From Isoetes taiwanensis (Eukaryota > Streptophyta > Lycopodiopsida > Isoetales > Isoetaceae): a DNA stretch of 64,000 nt. The notes below the pieces were generated by a model. That model did no database searches. It saw only the letters and a program-made list of their open reading frames with translations, and was not told where the DNA came from. Below, one piece after another: positions 11,382 through 21,029 of the stretch (positions are counted from its first letter, which is position 1; every line of letters begins with the position of its first letter). A program made the translations under genes and the position numbers. The stretch covers positions 335,489-399,488 of the forward strand of contig JAJEKV010000267.1 of NCBI GenBank assembly GCA_021234155.1, written 5' to 3'.

Positions 11382-11688
11382 TCATTGTTGACAATGGAAC
11401 TGCTATGCTCGAGTAGTCCTTGACGAACTTGTGATAAAACCCTGTTAGGCCCAGGAAGCTTTGGATTTCTCCCACATTTTTTGCCGTTATCCACTTCTCA
11501 ACTGTCTTAATCTTGGTTGGATCTGTGAATAATCCATTTGTTCCAACTATATGGCCTAGGTAACCCACAGTGGATACTCCAACACAGTTTATAGCTCCTT
11601 CTAGCCTTAACAAAGCTGCTGCTTCCGGCCTGCTTTGAGTTGCTGAAAAATAAGCTTTACCCCCGGATATGCTACGAGTTTTTCCCAT
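9720..11688 (-). pseudogene. Ty3/gypsy polyprotein remnants (RT, RNase H, integrase)
   Basis: On the minus strand 11688-11390 reads GYLGHIVGTNGLFTDPTKIK and VEKWITAKNVGEIQSFLGLT, the classic end of gypsy RT. 11052-10730 reads YNITYKPGKLNVVADILLE, the end of gypsy RNase H. Between about 10500 and 9800, integrase-like pieces end in DMEASIKEARECISKRKQG, which matches the post-core helix of gypsy integrases. The order RT, RNase H, IN fits Ty3/gypsy. Many stops, a poly-T run and missing parts show it is dead. No LTR could be assigned to it. Sequence between 9280 and 9720 holds only the LINE scrap and nothing else recognisable. Confidence 0.8.
11338..11380. repeat. Poly-T run of 43 bases
   Basis: An uninterrupted run of T lies inside the gypsy RT/RNase H region. 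It could be the poly-A tail of a small retroposed insertion on the minus strand, replication slippage, or an assembly/polishing artefact. Confidence 0.8.
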
Positions 11689-11979
11689 GAATCAGCAATT
11701 GATGTAGAGTCATTCTTAGATTCATCCAAGCATTTATGCTGCCTGAGTTGAGGTCGATGCGAGCCGACTTAGATTGTGGGGAGGTTCCGAAGAGATACTG
11801 CGAGGTTCTAGAGATTCAAAGGCAGATGAACGCTTCTGATTCTTGAAACTTTTCTTTCTTTGTTTGCAATGGTTTGTGGCCCTGTATTGAACATTCTCAT
11901 ATGCAGGGATGTATATTTATCGACCTTAGATCTGGCATATTTCTAGGAATATCCAAGTTGATCTAGATGATCATACTAC

Positions 11980-12058
11980 TCCAACAATGGATACACACAA
12001 GTATTTATTGATCCACTATGGTTGCATCCAACAATGGATACACACAAGTATTTATTGA
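11980..12058. repeat. Direct duplication of 32 bases
   Basis: The segment starting TCCAACAATGGATACACACA occurs at 11980-12011 and again at 12027-12058, just downstream of the receptor kinase gene. 11690-12166 holds no gene that I can support and probably contains the kinase 3' UTR. Confidence 0.7.
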
Positions 12059-12166
12059 AAAGAACCGTCTACAAGAAAGGTACCGAATTGAGTTACAGTT
12101 GAACGAGCAGAGGGCATTTAACTTATTACAGTCATTTGCAAAGTGGAGCACTAGGTAAGAAATTTG

Positions 12167-13822
12167 TTATCTGCCTGAACCTAATCGTGGAGAAGGAAAT
12201 TGAGGTTGATAGGTGGCGCTGACACTGGTTGATTGGCTGTAGTTTCCTCCAAATGGAAAATTTACAAATGCCATGCCTGGACGTTTGGAGGCAAAACATT
12301 CCTTGAGAGTTGTTACTTGTGTAGCCGACATGGCTTGAATGGGTATTCTTCCCTGCAGCATGTGTAGAACAGAGGACATTGGAGGACGTTCATTATTTTG
12401 CAGAAGGCAAAGAAAAGCAACCCTAATCACCCTTTTGGCTTCAGTTGCATTTACCGATCTGTGAATCGCAGGATCTACAAGTTCAAATGGGAAAACAATT
12501 TCCCTCTCAAGGGCTGTCACAGCTTCTGCAAGTGTTGCACCTGCCAGATCTAAAATGCTTCTCCCTGCCACAGTTTCTAACATTATAATTCCAAAGCTGT
12601 AAACATCCATCTTTTCATTTAGGCCAGATCCCATTAGGCTTTCTGGTGCTAGGTATAATGGTGTGCCTCTTATTGTCTGAGTCATGGCCATAGACTGATC
12701 TCTGTCAAGCAACCTGCTAAGACCAAAATCAGCAACCTTGGGGATGAATTTTTCATCTAGTAATATGTTCTGAGGCTTCAGATCTAAGTGCAGAACAATG
12801 TTTCCACACTGTTCATGTAGATAAGACATCCCAGTAGCAACACCTGTCATGATTTTGAACCTCTTTTCCCAGCTGAGCAGTGTATCTGGGTTAGAGTTAT
12901 AAAAAATCCATCTGTCTAGCGAACCATTCACCATGAATTTATAAACCAGAATCATTTTACTCTTCTCTGTGCAGTAGCCAAGAAAATCGACAAGGTTCCA
13001 GTGATGAGTAACTGACAGGACCGATATCTCGCGCTGAAAATCCCTAACTTCATTTGAGGCCCTTATTAATTTGACAGCTAATTCAGTACCAGTTTTGGTC
13101 CAACCTTTGTAAACATCAGCAAAACCTCCTTCACCAATTTTTTCATTGAATTTCTTAGTCATATCTTCTATTTCAGAGTATGTAAACTTCCTAGGCCCTA
13201 TTGGTCCAACATCAACATCCCTAGCAACTGCAGGGAGACGCTGTGCCCTTTTACGCCTGATGAAACAAAATATAAAACTTATAAAGATCAAAACAATTAT
13301 ACCTCCAGCAATTCCTCCTGCAATTGCACCAACTGAAGTAGACTTGTGTTTAAGACCAACAAGTACAAAGATGTAAGCAATATCATTTTCATTAGCAGTA
13401 TATATAATAGAACCAAGTTCTTCCAGCACCAAGCGGCAATTCCAAGATGCATTATAGAATGCAGCATAGCAGTTAGTGTTTTTACTGCATGCATCTCTGC
13501 AATCCAATTCTGTGGTTGAAGAATAAAGTAGATCAGAAGATTGGTACGAAGAATAGGCCACACTATTAAGTTTTGTGAATTGGGTTGTATAATAATCCTT
13601 GGTGAAGTTGCATCCCTTGCTTGCATCTGTAGAATATTTGGGATAAAAACCTCCAGAAGGACAGAAGCATTCTGATTGGTTTGGATCACAAAATCCATAG
13701 CTACCACATACATTTTTTGTACTACAAAATGAGGAATTAGCTGCTCTTGCTAATGGGATCAATACAAGCAACATCCCCCATTTGATCATGAACTGCGCCA
13801 TTTTCTCTTCCTCTGCTCCCAT
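12167..13822 (-). CDS. Receptor-like protein kinase, S-domain (SD2/G-type lectin) class without lectin domain
   Basis: A single open reading frame of 551 aa. Residues 8-28 form a signal peptide (a second Met at 8 is an alternative start). Residues 33-71 hold six cysteines in an EGF-like pattern (C33, C39, C45, C52, C54, C71) with the CGSYGFCDP motif typical of S-locus-type receptors. About 108-129 is a short PAN/apple-like cysteine segment, and 164-188 a membrane helix followed by RRKR. The kinase runs from about 225 to 490: glycine loop GEGGFADVYKG, K251, E265, HLDLKPQN (catalytic D347, with Leu before it, so a non-RD kinase), DFG at 365-367 and APE at 392-394. All key residues are present. 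Relatives of this class are usually near 800 aa with an N-terminal B-lectin domain, which is missing here. The protein probably sits in the plasma membrane and signals through Ser/Thr phosphorylation. The ligand is unknown. Confidence 0.93.
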   Translation of the reverse strand: MGAEEEKMAQFMIKWGMLLVLIPLARAANSSFCSTKNVCGSYGFCDPNQSECFCPSGGFYPKYSTDASKGCNFTKDYYTTQFTKLNSVAYSSYQSSDLLYSSTTELDCRDACSKNTNCYAAFYNASWNCRLVLEELGSIIYTANENDIAYIFVLVGLKHKSTSVGAIAGGIAGGIIVLIFISFIFCFIRRKRAQRLPAVARDVDVGPIGPRKFTYSEIEDMTKKFNEKIGEGGFADVYKGWTKTGTELAVKLIRASNEVRDFQREISVLSVTHHWNLVDFLGYCTEKSKMILVYKFMVNGSLDRWIFYNSNPDTLLSWEKRFKIMTGVATGMSYLHEQCGNIVLHLDLKPQNILLDEKFIPKVADFGLSRLLDRDQSMAMTQTIRGTPLYLAPESLMGSGLNEKMDVYSFGIIMLETVAGRSILDLAGATLAEAVTALEREIVFPFELVDPAIHRSVNATEAKRVIRVAFLCLLQNNERPPMSSVLHMLQGRIPIQAMSATQVTTLKECFASKRPGMAFVNFPFGGNYSQSTSVSATYQPQFPSPRLGSGR

Positions 13823-14593
13823 GAATGAAGATCTAGTACAACTATTGGAACTTAAAACGAAGGTTGAGACTGCGAATGATTCTTTTCACGGAAATATTAC
13901 ACCTTTACATTAATTCATAGATAATATCTCTTTCAATTGACTATGTCCAAAGTTAAGATGGCCCTTCATTGATTTTGGCTTGTAAATTTTATTGGTCTAT
14001 GTCTATGTGCGACAATGTTATATCCATAAAACATTAACCTTTTAATTTCACAGTTGACATGGCCAAGTACCTAATACTTAATGACAATCTGAAATCTCCT
14101 TAAGTTTTTACTTCAAGAAAATATTGCAGTTTTTGTTGTGAGTCGTATTGCAGTTTTTGTTGTGAGTCGTCAGATATGAAGCCAACCGTAGAGTCTCTTT
14201 CAGATAATTGAATTTTCACCAAATCTGCCCACACAGGGCGTCTTTCATTCTGCTGCACATCTTCCACAGTTCCAAACAGACACAAGAAATGTTTGCGGTG
14301 ACTAAGTTAAGGCTGCCGTGATAAATTTAATTTATGCCAATAAAATTACCATGAACTGAAGCCAATCGCTTTGAGCCACCATAATTATTAGTTCATAAAT
14401 GTCTCTTCCAACTGACTTTGTCCAAAGTGAACTTCAAGTCATAGTAATTTAAAGAAGAAAGATACCTTTACACGTCTGTGCCGCCTAATGCGACTTAATG
14501 GGGCAACTTAATGATATATGCCAAGGACATGGCGAAAGGCTTTGGGCCATGTGGGCCTTTCGACCTTTGTCCAAAGGGCGTGGTAATAAATTT
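13823..14593. other. Upstream region of the kinase gene; no gene seen
   Basis: This is AT-rich and holds the kinase promoter. Two related segments, CAATTGACTATGTCCAAAGT near 13936 and CAACTGACTTTGTCCAAAGT near 14409, show an old local duplication. No coding region is supported. Confidence 0.4.
14123..14170. repeat. 24-base unit in exact tandem duplicate
   Basis: The unit beginning ATTGCAGTTTTTGTTGTGAG occurs twice without a spacer. Confidence 0.85.
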
Positions 14594-14695
14594 ACCCTGG
14601 TTATGCTGATATGGCGCAATCCCAACGGTTGGTGATTCCATCCCGTAGAATCACCCACGGTCATGATCGTGCCACGACCCATAACCAGGGTAACT
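14594..14695. repeat. Hairpin-forming inverted repeat
   Basis: TTACCCTGGTTATG at 14594 and CATAACCAGGGTAA at 14682 are perfect inverted arms. Between them a second pair, GGTGATTC and GAATCACC, closes a small loop near 14640, so most of the hundred bases can fold back. It lies within the probable LTR that ends at 14849. Confidence 0.7.
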
Positions 14696-14748
14696 TTATT
14701 TTCACTCGTCCAACGGAGGTTTTGGTCTAGACCAAAGGGGCGTGCATG

Positions 14749-14861
14749 CTATATAGTTGCTCGGGGGAGAGCTCTGGGGTAGCAGTGTTTTGGCTGAGAG
14801 CTCGTGGTTGGATGGTGAGGTAGGATGCCACGTCAAGTGTCTGTTTTAGTGGTATCAGAGC
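14749..14861 (+). mobile_element. 3' part of an LTR and iMet primer-binding site
   Basis: TGGTATCAGAGC at 14850-14861 is the canonical plant LTR-retrotransposon primer-binding site, complementary to the 3' end of initiator-Met tRNA. A TATATAG TATA box lies about 100 bases upstream at 14750, in the position expected for an LTR promoter. The LTR start was not located. The sequence downstream to 16250 has no recognisable gag or pol, so the element is either non-autonomous or decayed. Confidence 0.65.
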
Positions 14862-16250
14862 GTTAGGTTTCGATGGGTGTTCCATTAGAGATGGGATTGG
14901 TGCTTACACAAGCAACTCCAAGCAAGGCATACTCACGGTTGTTCTGTTGTGGACTTGTGTTTGGCACAACGAGTATGAATTCTAGTATGGCTAGGCTATG
15001 CTTTGTAGCTGGGTTCTGGCCTTGGCAAGCATAGAGCTATGCATGTAAGATAATGAGGTTTTTGTCTTAACGTACTTAAAATGTGTCCCTTGGTTTATGA
15101 CCTTGTGGAGATATGCTTAAGAAGGCAATAATCTTAAGGAATGTGTGGATGTAAATGATATAGATAAGGAACGGCCAAGGCCAAGGCCAAGGACAAGCTT
15201 ATGTCATATCTTATTTAGAAGACACACTCTAGAACAAGTATGCCATGAAAGTTACGTCATGACATGAAGGAATAAGTTACACGTTATGAATAAAGGCAAG
15301 AAAAGGTTGTCCACAAAGGGGAGCCTTTACTGGGTTAAAAAAAAAAGGGGGGCACGTATTCCTTTTGGTGGCAAAGTATTCCTTTTGCTGGCAATGGGGT
15401 AGACTAATTCATAAGGAATAGCCTAGGCCAAAGATGTCTTTACGTGAGCATGATTCAAAAATAGGAGAGTTCCTCCCCTAAAAATCTGCCCACTTGTGTT
15501 AAATTCTGGTCATCATGAAAAATTTTCGGCAATTTTCCAGTAAGAAAATAAAACATTTCGGGCGTAATACACTAGAAAATGCACTAACATATATTTTTTC
15601 CGATAGCCTCAAATAGCCTGCGGCATTTTTACTGGTTAGACACATTGGTATTTTCGAGCCCTGAATCGTGAGTGTTCAAAGCTCAAAATTAGGACTTGCC
15701 ATATAACAGCTAAAGATAGGAATAAAGGTAAATAAAGGAAGTCAATAAAGGGGGGTCTTTATTGTACAAAGACAATAAGGTCTCAAAATTGTAAAAAACG
15801 TATGGTATTACATAAGATTGTGAATGGTTATGGAGGTGTCTTTGTAGACATTTTCGTATGATGTTGATGGTGGATGGGCTTGTTTGACCCAAAAGCTGCC
15901 TTCATCAAAGTCGCTATTTTAGACGTTAGAACGTCATGACATGGGCATGCTAAAAGAGGATAACATGGCATCTTGCTTTTTAGACATTTTTATTTAGGTA
16001 ATATGGACGAGATATATTCTATTTCAGGTATTCTAATTTAGGTTAAGTGTAGAGCAAGGAAAAGGGGCGGCATGATAGCAACAGGGTTTTGTGATTGATG
16101 TTGGGGCTTTGCAAGATGGTGACAAGTTTCTGCGATTGATGTTGGAGCTTTGCAAAATGATCCATTGGCCGAAGCCAATCGAGGGAGGATTAGCGATTCT
16201 CAACCAAAATAATTCATAATTCTTGCCCTCTTTGTATTTCTCTCTATGGC
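14862..16250. other. Non-coding interior downstream of the primer-binding site
   Basis: No coding region is supported. There is a (GGCCAA)-rich spot near 15173, a purine run near 15337 and AATAAAGG repeats near 15720. It may be the interior of a non-autonomous LTR element; that is inference. Confidence 0.35.
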
Positions 16251-18270
16251 ATGCAGGCAGAACTTCTGAAATGGGCTGGGCCTCCACTGGTGCCTATCCT
16301 CACGGCATTGTTCAATAAAGCATTGCGAGAAGGCTTCCCTACGCAATGGACCACTAGCAGAGTAGTGCCCATCTACAAAGCAGGGGACCCTCAATGCCCG
16401 GCCAACTACCGTACTATTATGGTCAGCTCTCTCTTTGCAAAACTGTTGGCTGGCATCCTTGAGCAGCGGCTGACAATCTGGGCAGAGGAAACGGAGGTGC
16501 GAGCTCTTACACAAGCAGGTTTCCGGCCCAGACATTCCACCATTGATCATATCTTCACTCTGCGCACATTGATTGAGGATAGCAGGAATCGCCGGCAGAA
16601 CCTCTACTGTTGTTTCGTTGATTTTGCAAAAGCATTCGACCACGATTACCCGCAACAAGCTGCGGGGACCCGATTATGCGGCGGTAGGGACCCCCGGACT
16701 TGCGGAATGCATTATATAGGTTATGCGAGGCATGCTCGGGCCGTATCACATCAGCGGCCTGGCCGTGTCGGTAGCATTGGAGTCGTCGGGGTTGCCCCTC
16801 TCCCCCACACTCTTTGGCCTATACATTGATCGGTTGGAAGATTGGCTCTCGAGCATGGAAGTGCGCGCACATCTCATGCATCACACAATCGGCAACTCAT
16901 ATATCTTGGCGATGTCAACCTCATGGCCTACACTCCGGAGGACATGCGGCGTCACTGGATGCTCTTGACACTTTTGCCAATTCAGCGGCATGCGAAAGTG
17001 AACTTGGCCAAAACTAAGTCTTCGCTAGTTGCATCGTCCGTCACCAAGGCTTCCCACCTTCACTTACCGGGGGCAAGAGGTAGAGGTGGCTCCAACCTAC
17101 AAGTACTTGGGGATTGAGTTCTCAACTACCACCCATTGGGATGCGGCTATCGGGGTTGCGGGTCCGCGGCGGGTTGGAAAGCACTATATGCCATGCGTAA
17201 GAACAATGACCACAAGGCGGCGAGTTATGCGCCTGGGGCCTGATCCACATTTGTTTCGGGCCTTGGTTGAGCCGGTCCCGTTGTATGGGGCAGAAGTGTG
17301 GGGGTCCGGTCATCTCCCTCAACACATGGAATGACCTCGGCAAGCAGTGTGCGAAGGCCTTCTTGGCACGGGCCCCGGGGTGAAGTCCACAGTTCCGTAC
17401 CGCATCCTACTCCGGAGATGGGCTTTCTACCCCTTCAGCGGGCTGCATTGGAACGCCATATCGTTTACTTCCAAAAGGTGGTCGCTATGGTCGATACACG
17501 CTTGCCCCATCTTGCTTTTGACCACGGCGATGGGTCCCCAATGCACGAAATCCTGGCCGGAAAGACAAGCAAGCTTCGGTGGTTCTCATTTGGGGCGTCA
17601 AGGAGCAAGCAGAATCGTCAGTCGGGACAAAGAAGGATGCAGGCACTTAAACTGTACCTAGATGCTACTTTCCTTCAAGTAAGCTACGGGATGCGAGGCT
17701 CGACGCGACGTTAAGTTGGCACACTATCGTGAACAAGTCAATCCTAGGCTCACAAGAGGCCCGACCGATGTACTTGTACACCCGGTACCGCCCATGAAGA
17801 AGCGCGGAACTTATAGCTTCCATTCGCGCGGGTGCACACGCCTCCGCATTGAAGCAGGGCGTTGGGCTGGGAGGCACGAGAGCAAAGGCTTTGCGGTGTT
17901 GCCACCGTGGCGCGATTGAGGATGAATGTCATACCCTCGGTCTGCGGCATTTGCCCATATCCGAGAGAGATATGCTTTCGACTACTAGTGCACGGCCGCC
18001 GTTGCATCGGTTATTGACTACGGCGTCGGTGGGTTTGTTGGGGTCATACCTCCCGGGAGGTTATGGATGCACGGACGCTTTTGTGTCCTACGGGGACGGT
18101 CTTGAACTGTCCTATGCAATTGTACAGGGTGCCAGCATGCTTATTACTGCTAAGGTTTTTCCCTCGAAAACCCTCTGAGGGCGGGGTTTTTAATCTCGCG
18201 GTAATATGCTTGCTGCTCTCTTTTTGTTTGGGTCCCATAGGCCAATTGGTCTCCGTGGACGCTAAAAACC
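16251..18270 (+). pseudogene. 5'-truncated LINE ORF2 (RT to zinc-knuckle tail)
   Basis: The reading begins abruptly within RT at QAELLKWAGPPLVPILTALF, which is the normal result of incomplete reverse transcription. It continues with VVPIYKAGDPQCPANYR, STIDHIFTLRTLIEDSRNRR and YCCFVDFAKAFD (catalytic block). The YADD block near 16900 is decayed to a YLGDVNLMAYTP-like reading. Then come LYGAEVWG, the LRIEAGRW motif, and RCCHRGAIEDECHTL with the C-C-H zinc pattern. Several frameshifts break it. The 3' part contains GTTTTTCCCTCGAAAACCC followed by GGGCGGGGTTTTTAAT near 18155-18200, and the copy ends in a TTCTA microsatellite instead of plain A. Confidence 0.9.
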
Positions 18271-18298
18271 TATTCTATTCTATTCTATTCTATTCTAT
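18271..18298 (+). repeat. (TATTC)n tail of the LINE copy
   Basis: Five to six perfect TATTC units lie directly after the LINE 3' UTR. A short simple repeat at a LINE 3' end is the usual product of target-primed reverse transcription in some non-LTR families. Confidence 0.8.
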
Positions 18299-18405
18299 GA
18301 AATTTGAGCATTCTAAGCACCTAATATCTTAATCCAGCAAACAGCAATGTTTTACGTAATGGCATAACATGAAATTGCATATCGAAACCTTAAAACTTCC
18401 AGACC

Positions 18406-18414
18406 TATAAATAG
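18406..18414 (+). promoter_or_regulatory. TATA box of the first gene in the unusual block
   Basis: TATAAATAG lies 73 bases upstream of ATG 18479, with a C/T-rich leader between. Similar TATAAATA boxes precede other genes in this block (25525, 39512). Confidence 0.6.
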
Positions 18415-18478
18415 ACCCTTAGGGTTCTTCATTTTTACCGTACTTCTCTAGCTTGTTGTTCTCTGACTAAAAAGGCAC

Positions 18479-19050
18479 ATGGCCCACACCAAACATACTG
18501 CTCAAGTGGTTATGCCAGAGGATCGACAAGCGTCCAAGTTCTCGCAGCAGAACAGAAGGCGAGGGAGGCTCGAGAGTGAGCCAGAGATGAAGAAAATCTA
18601 AACACAAACCCGGACACGCAGGAGGATAATAAGCATCATCAGGATCAAGAAAAGCAACAACAAGACCCTGGTAACCAAGAGAACACGGAGAATCAGGGCA
18701 ATGGGCACGAAGATGAGGAGTTGGCAACAAAGAAGTTGGCTCGTCGATAAAGGAAAGTCGAAAAGATGGTGAAGGCAGCAAAAAGAAAGAGACTTACAGA
18801 GAAGGAGGAGCGCAAGAGGCAGAAGAAGGCCAAAGGAAAAAACCCAGAATTGCCAAGGAAACCCTGGAGGAAAACAAAGAGCATACCGAGCAAAGGGGTT
18901 ACAATAACTGCGCGGGAGCCCGATAGGCCACCATCTTCTTTATCGAAACGGAGTCGGATGATGAGGCATGGAGAATTCCCCGCCCAACGGAAGGATCGAG
19001 ACCTTCCAATCCCGAAAATGAAGAAGTTGCAGCACCACCTCCCTACCTGA
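18479..19050 (+). pseudogene. Unknown highly charged protein, frame-damaged
   Basis: The ATG at 18479 opens 40 codons (MAHTKHTAQVVMPEDRQ...) before a TAA. The coding then continues in another frame from about 18590: a Gln/Asn/Asp/His-rich stretch (QDQEKQQQDPGNQENTENQG), one further TAA, and a long Lys/Arg/Glu-rich segment (KKLARR, then AAKRKRLTEKEERKRQKKAKG). A third frame from about 18930 reads acidic and Pro-rich (TESDDEAWRIPRPTEGS). The product would be a disordered, basic, probably nucleic-acid-binding or nuclear protein. I do not recognise the family. The TATA box and leader suggest it was once a real gene. It resembles a histone tail in composition only; no fold is visible. Confidence 0.45.
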
Positions 19051-19307
19051 CATGGCCAAAGCCAACACATTAGAGTTTTTTTGGGATCACTTATTGTCCC
19101 AACCTCGATGCCAGCATGGAAATCGCGCGGCCAATGAGAATGCGGGGGTAGTGGGCTTTTCTTCATCCATGCCCGCCTTCCCGCCGGTGTCGTCAAGGCA
19201 CGTGTTGGCGTTATCCCGACCTACCCGGGCCACTGGAGGTTCGGGTGGCGGGAAGCAATAATTACAAATTATTCCATGCTGAATTACCGCCCAAATGTTG
19301 GGGTGTC

Positions 19308-19315
19308 TATAAGTA
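19308..19315 (+). promoter_or_regulatory. TATA box candidate
   Basis: TATAAGTA is followed by a C-rich leader (CCCCCTCCCC...). It lies about 130-160 bases upstream of the next degenerate coding region. Confidence 0.45.
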
Positions 19316-19439
19316 CCCCCCTCCCCTCAACGGCCCCCTTCCCCGTCTCTCCATCCAGTTTGCTAATCGCCTCTCCATCCGGTGTTTGCTAATGCTTTCA
19401 ATCCGCCTAGTTTCATGAGCTCATCCGATTGATCGTTTG

Positions 19440-20560
19440 ATCTAATTAATTTCTTAGGTTCATTTCGGATGATGGCGATTACCTCACAAACGGTGAGAAC
19501 GATTTACCGCTTCAATATATTTCTTGGGAGCTTCATTACAATCCGACCGCCACTCGTGAGGTCCTCACCGGGTGATCAAAGGCTATTGTTGTCTGCCCGA
19601 GGTGAGAGGGGAAGTATATATCAAGGTCGACACCTATACACACCGCATGACATGAGAAAAGAAAAGATAAGATCTCGACGTAATTTCCCGAGCCGTGCTA
19701 ATTGTGAGTTTCATTATATCCATGCTAATCCGTCATTCATTATATTCGAAGAAATCAACTAATTGGGTTTCTCGTATCTCGTGGCTCAGTATTTCCGATG
19801 TGCCGGACCCGAACCATCGAAGTTCTATCACAAGCATCTTCCGTGCTTTCTATTATGATATTGGATCCTTGCTTTTTGAAGGTCAAAAAGTGCAGCCATG
19901 GGAAAGGGGATTTGGTTCTTAAAATATGAGTATTATCCTCGAAAGGCAAAATTGTGGACTTACCATTGCCCCATTATCACAAAATTTTAGTTCCCGCCCA
20001 ATGGATTCGGTTCTCATTTCTTTGCCAAGCTGAAATTGTCACAGAAATTTTCAATTGCTTTGAAGGAGAAAGGTGGAGTCTGTGGACACGTAAAAGTAAA
20101 TGTACCCATCGATATGTTTATTACGTTGTTTAAGAATGTCGAGAATGTCAAGAAGACTTCAAAATGTTTTATTGTAAGTGATTGTCATTGTTTCGGATGA
20201 CATTTTATGTGATGAATGGTCACCTGCCTGCATGAAGGAGTTGAGAAGGTACGGTGCGAGGATAAAAAAAAAGCATTCGAATCAGGTATTGTATTCGAGA
20301 AAGCAACAGATTTACATTACCTTCAAATACGTAAGATGGAGGGAAGTAAAAGAAGGGAGCAGATGGACGTGGGTTCTAGTGGAACAAGACGATCTTTGAT
20401 GGTACCCATTCTCAGCGGTCATTGACATTGCTATCTTCAAAAGTGGTCAATTGTTTAAAACCTTAAAAGTCGAAGAAGCATGGTCTTTATTTGATGTAAG
20501 AATTATTTTGGAATCGAATGTGACTTAAACGTCTTCCATTTTTGGTGGATGGTGTCAAGG
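19440..20560 (+). pseudogene. Unknown gene, several frameshifts
   Basis: Coding-like stretches in alternating frames follow each other: GDYLTNGENDLPLQYISWEL and HYNPTATREVLTG near 19475-19570; CEFHYIHANPSFIIFEEIN near 19700; AQYFRCAGPEPSKFYHKHLP near 19790; KYEYYPRKAKLWTYHCPI near 19925; and FFAKLKLSQKFSIALKEKGG with VNVPIDMFITLFKNVENVKK near 20020-20150. The aromatic-rich, low-complexity-free composition looks like a globular protein of perhaps 350 aa. I do not recognise the family. It is preceded by a TATA box and followed by palindromes at 20711-20856, as other genes in this block are. Confidence 0.4.
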
Positions 20561-20710
20561 TAGGAAAAACGTAGGGAAGAATTGTATACAACAAAGCTCG
20601 TATGCCTCTGTTGTACTTTCTTTTAAGTGAAAACAATTAAACAAATAAATAACAATGGTGTTACCGGGTCCAAATCCCAGTGTTGTAACTTAAATCCTTT
20701 TGCAAAGTTA

Positions 20711-20856
20711 GCACCGTAGCCACCGTGCGAAACATGTGGAGTTCGTGTAGTCGTGTTGTGTAGTTTCGCACCATGGCCACAGTGTAGTATGTTTTGCAGT
20801 TAACATAAATTTGGCCTTCTTTTCGGCAAAATATCGCACCGTGGTCACGGTGCGAA
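20711..20856. repeat. Intergenic palindromes, group 1
   Basis: Three members of the block-wide palindrome family (half-site TTCGCACCGTGG) lie at about 20711-20733, 20763-20787 and 20834-20856. The third is nearly perfect (TCGCACCGTGG / TCACGGTGCGAA). A fourth, weak one is near 20888. They lie between the gene ending near 20560 and the gene starting at 21030. Confidence 0.8.
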
Positions 20857-21029
20857 TACCTTATTGTTGTCTTTGGCGTTTATATTTGTTTCGCACTGAC
20901 CGCGGGCTATGCGGCGACATATTTCGTCGGGGACACTTAAGACATTTTAGTTTCACGCGCCGCCTTGCGAGGCACTTACTTTTAGGCGATCAGGTTTTTT
21001 ATTGCACTAAAGGAGGCTACAATTCCGCA

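Noticed and set aside
18479-19050. Linker histone H1 or HMG protein
   Set aside because: Only the Lys-rich composition agrees; there is no winged-helix or HMG-box sequence.
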